DNA from: Symsagittifera roscoffensis
Lineage: Eukaryota; Xenacoelomorpha; Acoela; Convolutidae
NCBI RefSeq assembly: GCF_963678635.1
Contig: NC_087065.1
Location: 24,383,254-24,447,253, forward strand
Length of the DNA stretch: 64,000 bases
Reading direction: 5' to 3'
Below, piece by piece: positions 12,601 through 23,800 of this stretch. Below the pieces are notes generated by a model that saw only the letters and a program-made list of their open reading frames with translations, made no database searches and was not told where the DNA came from. Made by a program: the position numbers and the translations under genes. Within the stretch, counting starts at the first letter, position 1; the number at the start of each line of letters is the position of its first letter.

Positions 12601-15600
12601 ATACCGTCAGTCCTTTTTTCCAATGCAACTCAACCAAATCAATGCCGAAGAACTTGGTGGAACTTTGCTGCATAGCGTTTTGGCATCATCTATTTAATCG
12701 CATGGTTTGCATCCGCTTTTTCGGTGGTTAGATTTAAAAACAGCGATTTTATGTGTCAGGATTTGGGATGCTAAATCTAAGTGCGGGTGGTATCAAGTAG
12801 ATACGATTTTAAAAAAAATTGCTGCTTATTTTTTTAAATTTGTTTGCTAATTTGTTTGAGTAGTTTCCTTTTTTTGTATTTTCTTGTACTCTCAATCTTT
12901 TTTGCAGTTCTCGCTTCTTTTACGAAAGCGGACCTCGTCTCTGTGCCATAATTTTTGATTTTGAAAAACATAATTCTGTTTTTTTTTCTTTGTTCTCTTT
13001 TCGAGCTTCCGCCGTTTTGTCGCAAGTAATTTTAAAGTGCGCCCTCAAGATCGCTTGTAGAAATGCGATCAAAGTACGGGTCTGCTTGAGAGTTTCTTTT
13101 TCTTTGCGTGTTAATGCACTAATTGAGTGTTCACTTGTTAAGGCTTGGTGGTATTCAGAAAAAATCTGGAAAGTTGTTAACGCTTATTTTTATAATTCAG
13201 GTGTTTGATTTTTGACGTAGCCTACTTCGAAGCCAATTGCTGGTTGCAAAAAAAAAATTACGCTCGCCATTAACAAAATAGGTTTTGATTTTTTCAAATT
13301 TACCATTGATTGATTTACTTTCTGATCCGGTACAATTTTGTTAAATGGGTGAGCTCTATCAAATGGTTATTATTAATTATCAAAAAGTTATAAATTATTT
13401 GGTTATAAAGTTATAAATGGAAAGTCTCTGAAGATCTCTAATTTGATGTAGTTCAGTTCTTTATTACATTTTATATTCTATATTATTATGCGAGTTATAA
13501 GTTCGCCAACTCTTTTTTTAAAAGTTTTTTCTTAATTGGATCCTCCTCATTTTGCGTCATTTGAATGTGACCTCTATCTAAGTTTTGTCGGCTTAGTTGC
13601 CGCTCGGTAAGTGATTTTCAATGCTTTTTTTTAACAGCAGTGATTGTGTCTTGTTATGTTTCCTTCTAATTGAACAGCAATTGTGTGAAGTTGGTGGTAG
13701 ATGTATTTTTTCGACTTAGTAGATTCTGTCTAATTTCATGTCTGCTAGCTTACTATGCTAAGTTTTTCTTGAATCACAATTGCTGCGAAGCGCCGCTCTG
13801 CCTCTTTGTTTAAAGATCGGAAATAAACGATCAGATATTCATTCGAAAAACTTCGGAAAAACAAAATCAGTTGTTTTTTACTACGTTAAAATACCTCTCG
13901 TTTGCTGAACTTTGGTTTTGAAAAATCCCATTTCTTTATTCTCAGTGCAATTCACTAAGTTCTTTTTAGCGTTTTGTTTCTTACAAATGTAAATTATTTT
14001 GTTCTGGTTGGTTGCAAAAATCCTGGACTATTTCCACGCTTTCTTAAAAAGGGCTTAGAAATTGTCCGCTAAATCAGTCCCCAACTTCTTTTTGAGAATT
14101 TTTGAGCGTGCTGTTAGAATAAATTTTGTTCCGTTTTTGGCTGAAACAATCGGCTTCGTTGTCAATTTATTCGCCTGTAATTTAAGTTTCAGTTTTAAGC
14201 GTACGTGATATCTATAAAAAGGTAAATTATGAAAAACCGAAACTCAAAAATGTAAAGGGTTTTGAAACAAGTTTTACCCTGCACGGTTTTATTGTTCCGA
14301 ATTTTTATGATCGGTGTGTTTTTTTTATTCAGTCAATTTTCACCGATCGAAATAATATTTTTCGACAAAAATTTAAACCCCATTGAAGATATCGACTTCC
14401 TGCCTTCAAATGTAAAAAGATATTTCACCTCCGATAATATTTTGTAAAGTTCTGGAGGTTTGAAAATCGCCAAATTTGCCATATTCTGGACTAAATTGTG
14501 CGCTATTCGAAGAGTTTATTCTTAATGCTGAGAGCGTAACGCGAATTATTTATGCGTGGTGAGTTATCCCGCTCAACAAAATCGTTCCCAATTGAATTGA
14601 GGCTAGCTAATTGGTCGTAGTAGTTTCGTACGGGGGCTATTCTCATGCGCGAAGGACCGACTGGGCGAAAAAACTCATGGGCGAAGGACCGAAAACATAA
14701 TTAGCCGAAAGTCAATTTCTAAAAAGAAGTAGTTGCCATTCAATAAAAATGAATTAAATGAAGCAAAACACTTGAAATATAAAATTTATTCCAATTCGGT
14801 GGCGGTCAGTGACAATTTGAAAATTATGCATATTTTCCACGGGATTATAGGTACCTCAAATAAATCTGCAGGATCAAGTGTTGTTATTTTAGAGAGCCTG
14901 TTCAGTTTTTATTGAAATTTCGAAAAAGTCTTCCTCAATTTTTTTGCGTGATTCAATTTTTTTTAGCTGGCCGAGCAAAACGCCGGAATGCTGTCGTCAT
15001 GAGTTCGTTCCGTATTTTTTTACGGCATCAAAACTTAGAATAGTTAGAGTGATATATTCTTCAAAGCCCTTTCTGTTGTGATTCGATCAATTTTGTGAAT
15101 TTACTTTTTATCCAGAAAAACCTAAATAGAGCAAGTAAAGCCAGTGAGTAAATCAAGAAGCAGTTTGTTCAGTAAAAAAACTAATTTTTGAAGCTTCAAT
15201 AAACTCTTCCGATTCGCCTAAGCTTCAAATTTTATTAATTCTAATACATTGCAAATATCTTTTTCGGTATATTTGCACAGATAATTTTAACCAATAAACG
15301 TCACTAATGTTCTTAGTCTGTCACTTGCACTAAAAAACTTGTGTGCCAACTATTTATTTTATTTCAAAAAAAAAACGCGCGAACCCTTGTGTCATTGTCC
15401 GGCAATTCTTATTTGTAAGTCGATTTGCGAAATAGTTCTTGTACATTTTTGCATCAATTTTATGTTTCTACTTTATTTACTTCATAAATAGGATTTAGTT
15501 CAGTTGTTAACTGCTTTATTGCGATACTGTTCTAGGGAACTGCCCATTGGCTTGCGCGCTAGATCGAATTGGGACATGGCCCAACTGCAAAGTGAACTCT

Positions 15601-16425
15601 GTTCTCTCTATTGCCCCGCCCCCAGCTCACAATCCGTTGGAAGACATCACACCAGACTCTCCGATTTTTAGTCAGCAGATTTCGGCATTCAAGTTCATTG
15701 CGTTCCATCTAACCAATGGAGCTGCTATTTACGAATACCAGAAACGTAAACATCCGGATGTTGTTTTCAGAAGAGTGACGCCGCTATCAGAGAAATCACG
15801 CAAGGTATCCTTTGATGAATCGGAACCCGATGTAATCGCCGAAGCAGCTCAGGGAGAAGTTAGAAATAATAATTTGACATACCTGAATCATATTATTTCG
15901 GCTGCCTCTATTGTGTTTTGCCGTAAGCTGAACTTGGACATAAATACTGAACAATTGTGTTTGTTGATGAATGTTTCTTCGGGCCTGATATCATCTGAAG
16001 ATTGCATCCCGAATGAATGCTTCTATATCTACAACGAAATTCTTAAATGGTCTGAAAGATTCAGTAAGTATTTCGTTATCACATGAATGTTTTAATGATT
16101 GCGAGTGGGATTCTTTAAAACAATCAAAAAATTGTATCAACATTGTATCGATAAAAACTAAGCTGAGTTTTTTTGTGTTTCAGACTAAATTAGACAAAAA
16201 TTAATGAGGCTGACCTCCCATTTTGAATCGGAACATTCTGTACTTCTTGCGCAGCAACCTGTCCTTGATACATTTTGTCTTTTCTAGGGAATACGTTTTT
16301 AGAAAATTATTTTTGTTATTTTGAAAGCGGAGCGAAATCTGCAGCAATTAATGGACTAGTTTTCTTTGTTTTTCCAAGGTTTAAAATAATTGTTTGTTGT
16401 TTTCGAAGGTTCAATATTCTATTAA
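3341..16425 (+). CDS. Patatin-like phospholipase, four-exon gene
   Basis: Exons: 3341-3611, 6388-6885, 15536-16063 and a tiny last exon, 16409-16425 (TAA at 16423). All introns are GT-AG and the phases match (each join is phase 1). The product is about 437 aa. It has the patatin signatures in order: oxyanion-hole glycines DGGGSRG at residues 17-23, nucleophile elbow GTSTG at 91-95 (Ser93, rebuilt across the exon 1/2 join), and the catalytic aspartate in DGG at about residue 252. This Ser-Asp dyad family hydrolyses acyl chains of phospholipids and other lipids without calcium. No signal peptide or membrane segment is evident at the N-terminus. The last exon could instead start at 16379 (stop at 16386-16388), giving two residues fewer. 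The subfamily is not settled. Intron 2 is 8.65 kb and holds a LINE. Confidence 0.85.
4622..4900. repeat. Dispersed repeat related to the 2.28-kb duplication
   Basis: Blocks such as cctttagaaaatttttaggg and aaaatgtatttcataaaata match diverged versions at 52130-52200 and 54415-54485. It lies in intron 1 of the phospholipase gene. The overlapping - strand frames here are by-products. Confidence 0.55.
6388..6885 (+). CDS. Patatin-like phospholipase exon 2 (catalytic Ser and Asp)
   Basis: The acceptor ttgttttcag ends at 6387. Joining to exon 1 in phase 1 rebuilds AGTSTGSL with the nucleophile serine. The exon ends inside the DGGLGG block with donor GTAGGA at 6886. A start codon is not needed: the frame's apparent start lies in the intron. 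Confidence 0.87.
7170..7480 (+). repeat. SINE-like copy
   Basis: A B-box-like word ggttcgaatc (7264) with a preceding variable part, followed by a shared tail: ttgtttgtctgc, gtcagcttaattgccacatcacgg, then tttgtgctctaaataatttt. The tail also occurs at 19291-19345 and 33482-33550, so this is a dispersed family, probably tRNA-derived. Confidence 0.55.
8697..8745 (+). repeat. Palindrome-cored dispersed repeat, best copy
   Basis: The core gcgaagctcggcttcgc (8711-8727) is a perfect 7-bp stem with a 3-base loop. It is preceded by tgtatcgcaagtagt and followed by ctctttgtt. Related copies have cores at 9246-9262, 12239-12255, 13785-13801, 35121-35137 and 36791-36808, all in the same orientation with similar flanks (cgcaagta upstream, tctgtgttt downstream). 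Confidence 0.75.
9537..12165 (-). mobile_element. Decayed non-LTR retrotransposon (LINE) with a 2A-like peptide motif
   Basis: Read on the - strand, fragments follow one another in LINE order. Near 12006-11980 is a 2A-like string SGIYPNPGP, after a leucine-rich stretch. At about 11700-11340 is an endonuclease start (ILLQFNCNGI) and a later block with KDRNKEGGGLLIAI. At about 10180-9970 is a reverse-transcriptase block with THQHVFRPLHST and ATLDLSKGFD. The frames are interrupted by stops and shifts, so the copy is dead. 2A-like motifs at the N-terminus are known from CR1/L2/Jockey-type invertebrate elements, and I place it broadly there. It lies antisense inside intron 2 of the phospholipase gene. 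Confidence 0.8.
14642..14692. repeat. Short direct repeat, 19 bp, 32-bp period
   Basis: ctcatgcgcgaaggaccga (14642-14660) recurs as ctcatgggcgaaggaccga (14674-14692), 18 of 19 identical, in a small GC-rich island within intron 2 of the phospholipase gene. Confidence 0.75.
15536..16063 (+). CDS. Patatin-like phospholipase exon 3
   Basis: The acceptor (tactgttctag) ends at 15535. A phase-1 join to exon 2 gives GGLGGNCPLACALD, continuous with the post-aspartate block of patatins. The exon runs 176 codons and ends with a strong donor GTAAGT at 16064. It carries the C-terminal half of the enzyme, including the VLSIAPPPA stretch. Confidence 0.83.
16409..16425 (+). CDS. Patatin-like phospholipase last exon (tiny)
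   Basis: Acceptor ttttcgaag ends at 16408. Spliced to exon 3 the frame reads four more residues after the join and stops at TAA 16423-16425. A second acceptor with a better pyrimidine tract (tttgtttttccaag) ends at 16378 and would stop at 16386-16388. One of the two may instead be a trans-splice site for the downstream gene. Confidence 0.5.
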
Positions 16426-16432
16426 GTAATCA

Positions 16433-16966
16433 ATGAGTTCTGATTTAGTCGAACCTGTTGAAAATGTAAGCGAGTATTTGCGAAACAACAAGTTTGGTCT
16501 AGGAGGTACAAAATTCAACCAGGACTCCTCAAGGATCGCGGAGTTGAAGAAGATAGAAGAAAAAAACAACGAGTTGAATAAAATCAACAATAATTGTACA
16601 AATAAGTATTTGGAGCTGGTGGACATCATTGACGAACTAGAGACTAAGATTAAATTGAATGGACAATCTGAAATATCAGAGGAGCTCGAAACTTTGAAAA
16701 AGTCTATGGAAGAATATCGAACATGTGCGAAAGATTTGAATAACAAGTCGAACTATTTGTTGAAGATGATGAAAGATTTTACCGTCTACTTGGAAATGTC
16801 AATGAAGGAGAAGTTAGAAGTTGCCGACGAACTTGGACCGAAAGAACCGTTTGAAGATTCGCCAGAACCAGAGATGAACGAACAGTTTCAAACTGGCGAA
16901 GACAATGTCGTTTCTCTCGATCCAAATCAAAACGCGTATGTGGAAGAGGACGATTTGAATTACTAG
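16433..16966 (+). CDS. Acidic coiled-coil protein of 177 aa, family not recognised
   Basis: A single uninterrupted frame runs from ATG at 16433 to TAG at 16964. An in-frame TAA at 16427 rules out extension upstream or splicing in frame to the phospholipase. Residues about 35-125 are charged and heptad-like (IAELKKIEEKNNELNK, then ELETLKKSMEEYR), typical of a two- or three-stranded coiled coil. The N-terminus has a short NNKFGLGGTKF patch, and residues 130-177 are acidic and disordered, ending EEDDLNY. There are no membrane segments. It starts 7 nt after the preceding gene's last stop, suggesting one polycistronic precursor. An AATAAA at 17399 could end the transcript. It resembles small subunits of vesicle or cytoskeletal complexes only in general composition. 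Confidence 0.75.
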   Translation: MSSDLVEPVENVSEYLRNNKFGLGGTKFNQDSSRIAELKKIEEKNNELNKINNNCTNKYLELVDIIDELETKIKLNGQSEISEELETLKKSMEEYRTCAKDLNNKSNYLLKMMKDFTVYLEMSMKEKLEVADELGPKEPFEDSPEPEMNEQFQTGEDNVVSLDPNQNAYVEEDDLNY

Positions 16967-17398
16967 ATTGCGTTTATTTATTTGAACAATGCCTTCTTTT
17001 GATTGTTAACAAATTAATAGTTTTGTAAAATCTGTCAATCATTGAGGAAAAGACGCTGCATAAAACTGATGCATAAAGTAAAAAATCTTATATTGAGAAG
17101 CACTTAGATCTTCAGGTCAATTTACAGCAGCAGAGGTTTTCTTTCTCTAGAGGTTTGTCATTCGATATGAGGCCCAGTTTTTCAACATGTCAGTTAGTCA
17201 GGGTTAATAATTGTCAGTCTAGTTTTCAACCGAGAAATTGAAAAAATGTTTTGTAAGTTTTTTTTTTTCTCACTAAATTTTTTTGCTCGTTTTTGTCGTT
17301 TTCGCATCTTATGATATTGGTTAATGTTGACGCATGGTTGATGAAACTTATTAAAATGATCTGGCTGAATGAAAACTTATTTTGTTTTGGAGCCGTCA

Positions 17399-17404
17399 AT
17401 AAAA
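17399..17404 (+). terminator. Polyadenylation signal AATAAA
   Basis: The first AATAAA downstream of the coiled-coil gene, about 430 nt past its stop. No such hexamer lies between the phospholipase and the coiled-coil gene. Confidence 0.4.
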
Positions 17405-17979
17405 CAGTCAATCGTAATTAGTTTATTATGTGTTTTTGTCGTGGAAACATAGGCATAAGCAACACAAAGGAATTTGAATTTATGATTTCAAAATTGCTCT
17501 TTGGGGAGCCTATGAACTTGGCTTGGACCGTACCTTGCATAAAAACAACGGATCACGGAAATGAAAAAATTACTGAGCCTAGATTCGAAAAATGATAAGT
17601 TTATGGATGATTATGTAGTTTTTTGTTCTAACGACTCAACAAGAAATGAACGAATTGAAGAAATTTTTGTTGGTCGAGACGATTTGAGTTTTTTGTTCAA
17701 ATGTTAGTAACATCAAAATGTTTTCACCTCCAAGTTTTATTTTCTTGCGGTTTGACTTTGGATTTCTCATTAAGTTCAGTTTAAATAAGTTTTGTCTTCA
17801 ATGGTGTTTCTAGATAGTCGGTTAGACACGAATTTTTTTTTTGAGTCCTCTGAAGGATCAGTAACCCTTTTTTATCTGACAAATAAGACTTAATTAATGT
17901 GCTGTTGTCTCAATAATGAGACTCTACCGCTGAGCAAAAATCTCAGAATTTCAGGCGTTCATTTTTGACCGATTCCAAA

Positions 17980-18760
17980 GTCTGTTTCTCACTGCAAACG
18001 TCTGCCGCAGGCTCAACCTCGTTTCAAACCTGAGAAACTAATTTTAACTTATAATGCCCTATCAGACCTATACTTGATTACGCTTCCTGGTCTCACCTAT
18101 CCAGTAAAAACCCAAAATCAAGCGCTTCTTGTCATTGCTGGTTCTACTTTCATGGGTTCCACTGCCCATTTGCACAGTGAAGTTGCAATACTAAATGTCA
18201 AAAACTACCACACTCTTTTAACCCCTCAAGTTTTATCTCCCTTTACCTTTCCAACCACTTGACAGTTTTTTCACACTAACCTTCTCTCACTCGCCCAGTA
18301 AGTCCATCTGTTAGGAATCACTTCAAGGAAGAACTTACAAAACTTCTATCCGACCCTCCGTTGAATGAAAACCTACCCCATATCTTAATGACCGAAACAA
18401 GGTCTCTTCCCTTGAAATAATTTAAACGTATTTTAAAACGTAGCCACAAAAGGCAGGTAAACAAGTTCCATGCCAAAGCCTCTCCCCCAAATTTGACTTT
18501 TCAGTATCCCTCGTGACAAATCTGTATCCGTCCTACCTCAATTGGCCCTTCAGAACGATTCTTTTCCAGAAATACTGTAAGCACTCACTGTATGCTTTTA
18601 AACACTTACCTTTACCGCCTAGACAGTTCTCTTTGTCATCCATCACCAACATGCTCACAAGCACCCCTTATTCATCGCTATCCTTTCAAATGTTCACAAA
18701 ACCCTTCCCTAATTTTCCTGCAGTACTGTGACATGAGTCGGTGGATGCCGCGAAGTTCCT
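17980..18760 (+). mobile_element. Decayed LINE reverse-transcriptase C-terminal fragment
   Basis: One + strand frame near 18060 reads CPIRPILDYASWSHLSS, the block downstream of the reverse-transcriptase catalytic core in many LINEs. About 200 nt further on another frame reads SPSVRNHFKEELTKLLSDPP. Stops and frameshifts break it everywhere. Base composition is richer in C than the flanks. The family cannot be told from this piece. Confidence 0.5.
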
Positions 18761-20486
18761 GAGCCTGTAGATGGATATTCTAGCATTAGACTGTAATCAA
18801 TGAAAATGGTTGATTGTTTATGAAATTTTGTAATGAAGTGGACTAAAAAAGAGAAAGGAACATATTTCAAAGTTGTTGAAATCCACATTGTGTTATTTTT
18901 TCAAAAGTTTCGAAAAAAAACTTCTTAGATCAATTAACACAATTGAAGTTTTTCAAACCTATCGTGAATGCCGTGTCTTGCGAGTCAGCCCTCAAATCGT
19001 TTTATGCTGATATTTTTAAGGTTCCGATAATTGAAGATTTCTAATACACTTGCGAGAGCAACTTTTTTATTCTGGGTAACTATACTTTTCTTCCCATCTT
19101 ACAAATCTGTAAAAATTTGAGTTTGCTCCATTGTAGAACCTTGAAACAACAGTCAAAACATAAACGAGAGGTAATGCAATTGCCTTTCAACCCTAAGCTC
19201 TCCAGTTCGAGTACCAGTCGGTCCTTGTTTTTTCAATATTTAAACTTTTTTCAGAAAAATTGATTTGCCATACTTTCATCTATCTCTGTCATCTGTTTTG
19301 TCGGCTCCTTTGCCACATCACGAACTTTTTTGAGCAGAATTCTATTTTTTTTGTAGTTGCAAGGGTTGTAGATTTGCTTTTGTAATTTGTAACTTTTCTA
19401 CACGTGACGTATATTTTCATTTCTTTTTTCACTTAGAAGCTTTTTATTCGGCCTAAATGGTTTCTATTTATATTTTATTGTCTTATCTAACTTTTTTCTG
19501 TAGTTTTATGGTCCAAGAATGGTTTTTGATTCTTCATTCAATCATTTCATTTATGCTTTAAAAGTTAAATTTTATAAATTGGCCGCTGAGAAAGAAAGCT
19601 GTTCAATCAAGAAAACCTGTTTTAATTGGAATCTTTTCTAGTGTAGAAGTCAAGACCTGCTTTTTGCAGAAAAAAGGTTTTTGACTTCGGTGATTCAAGT
19701 TTTTGAACTGCAGAAGCGGCGACTCCTAATTTTCGTAGGAGAAATTTTGTCCGGAGGAAAATTTCAATATCTCAAATTTTTTCACTCTTCTAACTTATTT
19801 TAGTAGAGAAACCACTAAGGTTTTGGGCAAAGTCCAATTTTTGAAATAACGCATCTCGTTACGCATCGGTATAACAATTTCTAAAATATCATACACGTAC
19901 CTCCAGTTTGACTCGGCTTCTAGTTGTCTTTTATGGAGACAAACGAAAATTTTGGTTCACCTAGTTTTTTTCAACTTTTTTTCGACTTTTTTGTTGTTGT
20001 CAGTTACCTTTCTATTATATAGCAGTCCAAGTAAGACTTGAGTTTTGAGGTTTAAGTTTTTAGTTTTCAGATGAATTTTTTCAGTTCTTAGTCCTTCAAT
20101 TTTAGTTTTACAAATGATAGATGCCTATTTTAAGAACAATTGATCGGGATATACTAGGCTGCCAGACAGAACTTACTTTTTTGAGCTATAGACTCTTCAT
20201 TAAAAACTTCGCTTTTGTTTACTGCAGAAAAAGTAACTTTTCTCTTGGGTTGTCTTGTCGTTCTTCAATGGTTTCAACACAATTGCCTCTCAATACACAG
20301 TGTTATAGAGCTGCAATTTTGGAATATAAGACTCTCGTTTTGTGGAATTTGAAATCTGGAACTTTTCATATACAACTTTTTAATCTATTATCGAGGCTCT
20401 TCTTAAAAAGGGAAACTATTGCCATTCCTTTTGTGTTATATTTGTTTCAATGTATAACTGCTATCAGAACCTTCATGGTTTTATGA
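18761..20486. other. Intergenic region with SINE-like repeats
   Basis: No gene is supported. 19130-19560 carries a SINE-like copy (see separate entry). 19935-20000 repeats a segment also seen near 35025-35080 (caaacgaaaattt... cctagtttttttcaa). Confidence 0.45.
19130..19560 (+). repeat. SINE-like copy
   Basis: Has agttcgagtacc (B-box-like) at about 19204, then the shared tail gttttgtcggctcctttgcc followed by acatcacgaactttttt at about 19297-19330. Same family as the copies at 7170 and 33290. Confidence 0.5.
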
Positions 20487-20664
20487 GTTGAAGCTGTAAA
20501 TATGAGTCTCACCCGCTGACATTAATCTGAAACAAAGTATATATTGATGCACTGCAAAAACATCTAAATTAAGTTAAATCATATTGCGGGTGAGACTCAT
20601 ATTTACAGCTTCAACTTAATTTAGGTGTTTTTGCAGTGCATCAATATATACTTTGTTTCAGATT
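20487..20664. repeat. Two interleaved inverted repeats (A-B-A'-B')
   Basis: Arm A (20487-20516) is the exact reverse complement of A' (20586-20615), 30 of 30 bases. Arm B (20524-20575) is the reverse complement of B' (20613-20664), 51 of 52 bases. The pairs interleave rather than nest, and A' and B' overlap by 3 bases. B' ends with a good splice acceptor (ctttgtttcag, AG at 20660-20661), which would start the 5' exon of the SMG7 gene. Confidence 0.9.
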
Positions 20665-20877
20665 TATGTCTTGAATGACGACTTGCCAAGATTTTCTGCC
20701 CAGACGGCCCTCTTGTCAGCGGCCCGCAACCCCTTCCCAGGTCAGATCGTCAGTGCCTCCTTGACAGAACCCCGCTATTGGCACCCAGAGATCTCCGATA
20801 GCCGACTCAGATCCTCAAAATCCAACTCTGAGAAGTGAAAGGTGGGATAGATTAAAGAAGCGAGAAGCTTGAAGACG
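20662..20877 (+). promoter_or_regulatory. Probable 5' untranslated exon of the SMG7 gene
   Basis: The segment follows an acceptor at 20661 and is clearly richer in G+C than its surroundings. Its open frame stops at TGA 20836-20838, ahead of the SMG7 ATG in the same transcript. It may be a cis-spliced or trans-spliced leader exon. No 5' partner was found. Confidence 0.4.
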
Positions 20878-23800
20878 ATGGCAAAAAGTAGAAGCAAAAG
20901 CACAGTGGAGCTGCTAAAAGATGCAGATGACCTCAAGATTCAATTGAAAGACCAGCTGGAGCTTGAAAATAGCGCTTTGACAAATTTGCGCCATCAGTTG
21001 CAGTTTATATACAGACAAGTCTTACTTGATGACCTTGATTTCGCGATTGGAAGGAAAGTTGACATTGAATTATGGAACAATTGTTTTCGACAGTTCATAA
21101 CTGCGAAACAGCAGAAGTCGAAGGATCGCAAGAATCCGAAAAGGGCGGAAGCGCAAGCTGCTTTGACGTCGTTTTTGGAGTCTTCTAATGGGTTTTATGT
21201 TCTGATGTTACAGGAGATGTGCTATAAATTCAAACTAAAGGACGTTCCAGGTTTCGCAGACTCAAGAACATTGGGCTTATTTGCATCTGACTGTCAAGTC
21301 GCAAGTGGTAATGATGTTTCAAAGATACCAAAAGCATCTTCATGTCAATATATAGTGCAGGACTGTTTGATTCATCTCGGAGACATTGCGAGGTACCGAT
21401 GTTTGGTAGAACAAGCGAAGGGTTACTATGAAAACGCGATTCTGCTGGGACCGCTGAATGGTAGACCATATAACCAACTGGGGATCATTCTGCAAACTAA
21501 AAATGAAGATCTTCTGTCCACGTTTTTCTATTTGACGAGAAGCCTCACTGTGAAACATGCTTTTCTAGGGGCTGTAGCGAATCTGACGACAACGTTGACA
21601 AAAATGTCTCAATACGAGGTTCCTGAAAAGCTGTTAGCAGAAAAGTCGGGGCCCGATTTAAATATTTTCGAGCAAGTGTTCTGTTATTTCAATGCTTTGG
21701 TTTTCTTTTCGCAAGACATTGGCTTTGCGAAAGACGCAAAAGATTATATGACCACCAACTTTTTGTCAGTTTTCAGCGAAAACTCGGGAACAGTTTCGTG
21801 GAAGTTTCTGGTAAGATTAGTTTACGTGTTGGTGTTTAACATTTGGTCAATTTTGCATTCTGGAGATTCCATTTTGGCAAAGTTTGCAGTTGATTCTCGG
21901 CGTTTTGATTCCGCGGAGCTTCCCTCAGTGGAACAAGGTTTTCTATCGATTGCACTTGATTTTATTTTCTCTACTTTTGGAGTTTTCTTGAAGAAGTTAT
22001 CAGTACCCATCGAAGGAAAAGCGTTGGTTAGAAGCCCCATTTTGCCCGCATTGAAGATCTTGACCGATTGGATAAGTCAAAACTCATTTGTGATGAGTTT
22101 CGAAGAGTTTGAGAGACGCGATTTCATCTGGCCCCTTCTGGTTAATGTTCTCAACTCAATCTCGAAAGCAAGCGAAGACCTAAATGTGAATTTGGATGAA
22201 GTTTTGAATTCTAAACCTTTGCCTGAAGATTTTGAGGTGCAAGGATACCTTCCGTTGCGAGAATCACTGAGCAAGTTGTCCTTGCCCTGTAATAGCAATG
22301 GTGTTCTGAAAGGCTCCGATGCTATCAAAGAGAGAATTAGAAGAATTTGCCTGAATGGAGAGAAATTTTGTGAGCTACGGCCTAAAATGATGGAAGCAGT
22401 TTATGTCAATGGAAAGCTGTGTTTTGAAACGCTTGTTACTGCTACGGTTGACAGAGACGAAATTGAGTCGAGAAAGCGATTTTTCAGCAAAGATAGAGTT
22501 AATAGAGGTCCCCAAAAGTGTGAAAACAAACCGAAATCTGGAAGCTCGGCGGCTCAATCAAATTTTAGTAAGAATACAACTACTACGAATGGCGCGCTAG
22601 CTCAGAAGACATCTTCAAATAAACCCAATTTTTTAGAAAAAGGAATTGAGCAAGAAGTAGATCAACCAATAGCTCTCAATCAGCAGTCATTCAATTCTAA
22701 CTCTCTGGATCGAAATCGAAGCAATGGATCAAAAAATGTCACCTTCGGAGTGGAACCGCCCAAGACTATTGATCGTACTCCTTCGCCTTCTAAGAATGTG
22801 AATGTGATGTCTGACAAAGACTTCCCGAGTTTGGAAATGAACCAAAGAATAGGAGACAGGTCCTCATTTAACCGACAGCCAAGTTTCTTGCTGCCTACTA
22901 ACACGCCAGTCATTCGTGCTCCGGTGGCGCAAGGTCCTCGTTTCTCGTCGCCAAGAATGGCAATGAGTTTCCCGGGGCTGCAAATGAATCCAAACATGAA
23001 CCATTCTGCAGCTTCTCAGAACCAAATGCAAGAACAGAAAGATGCACATTCGCCACCAGGTGTTCCAAGGTATTCGCAACAAAAGCGTGAGCCGATGGTC
23101 AATAATTTTCTAAATATGTCGAATTCTGGAGTGATCGGGGGTGGGGGTGGCGTTTCGAGTAATAATCGAGGAAATAACAGCCAGTCCGAGTCGCTGTTCC
23201 CATCGGCAGTTTTGCAACCAGGGTTGTTTCCGCCGTTCCCGCCTCCACCGTTGCCGTTGGATGCGATACCAAACCAGACAAGAATCGCAAGCAACAATAA
23301 TAATTCAGAAGATCCGTTTATGAATTTTGCGCCTGCAAATGTTCAAAGCAACAATAACGCTATGCAGCCAAATAAACCAATGCGAATGATGAGTAATGAT
23401 CAGTTTCCGCCGTTTCCTCCGAACGCGTTGATGAATGCGTCCTTCCAGAATGTCCCGAAACAGCAGAATAAAAACAACAATATCCAGATGAATGGCAACC
23501 AGAGGCAAAATCTTAACGGCGCAAATTTTGCTAACAGTGTAAGTTTATTTGCCAATAACGAGAACTCTCGAAGAATGAACGAAGGATCGGTGAGTTCGTT
23601 TCAAGGTAAAAATGATTCACACGCTCCTCCAGGTTTCGACTCCTTCTTTCCCGCTTTCTTGAATAACCCTCCCCCTCCCAGTCAGCCGGTTGGTGACTCC
23701 AGAATTACAAGTGATAGATTTCCGCAGTTTATGAATCAATCATTATCTCGGCAGAATTCTATGAATCAAGACATGAACCAAAGGAGTTTTATCGCGAATC

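Noticed and set aside
20121-20486. 121-codon open frame upstream of SMG7
   Set aside because: No motif or exon signals; composition equals the surrounding AT-rich DNA, and its end overlaps the inverted repeats.
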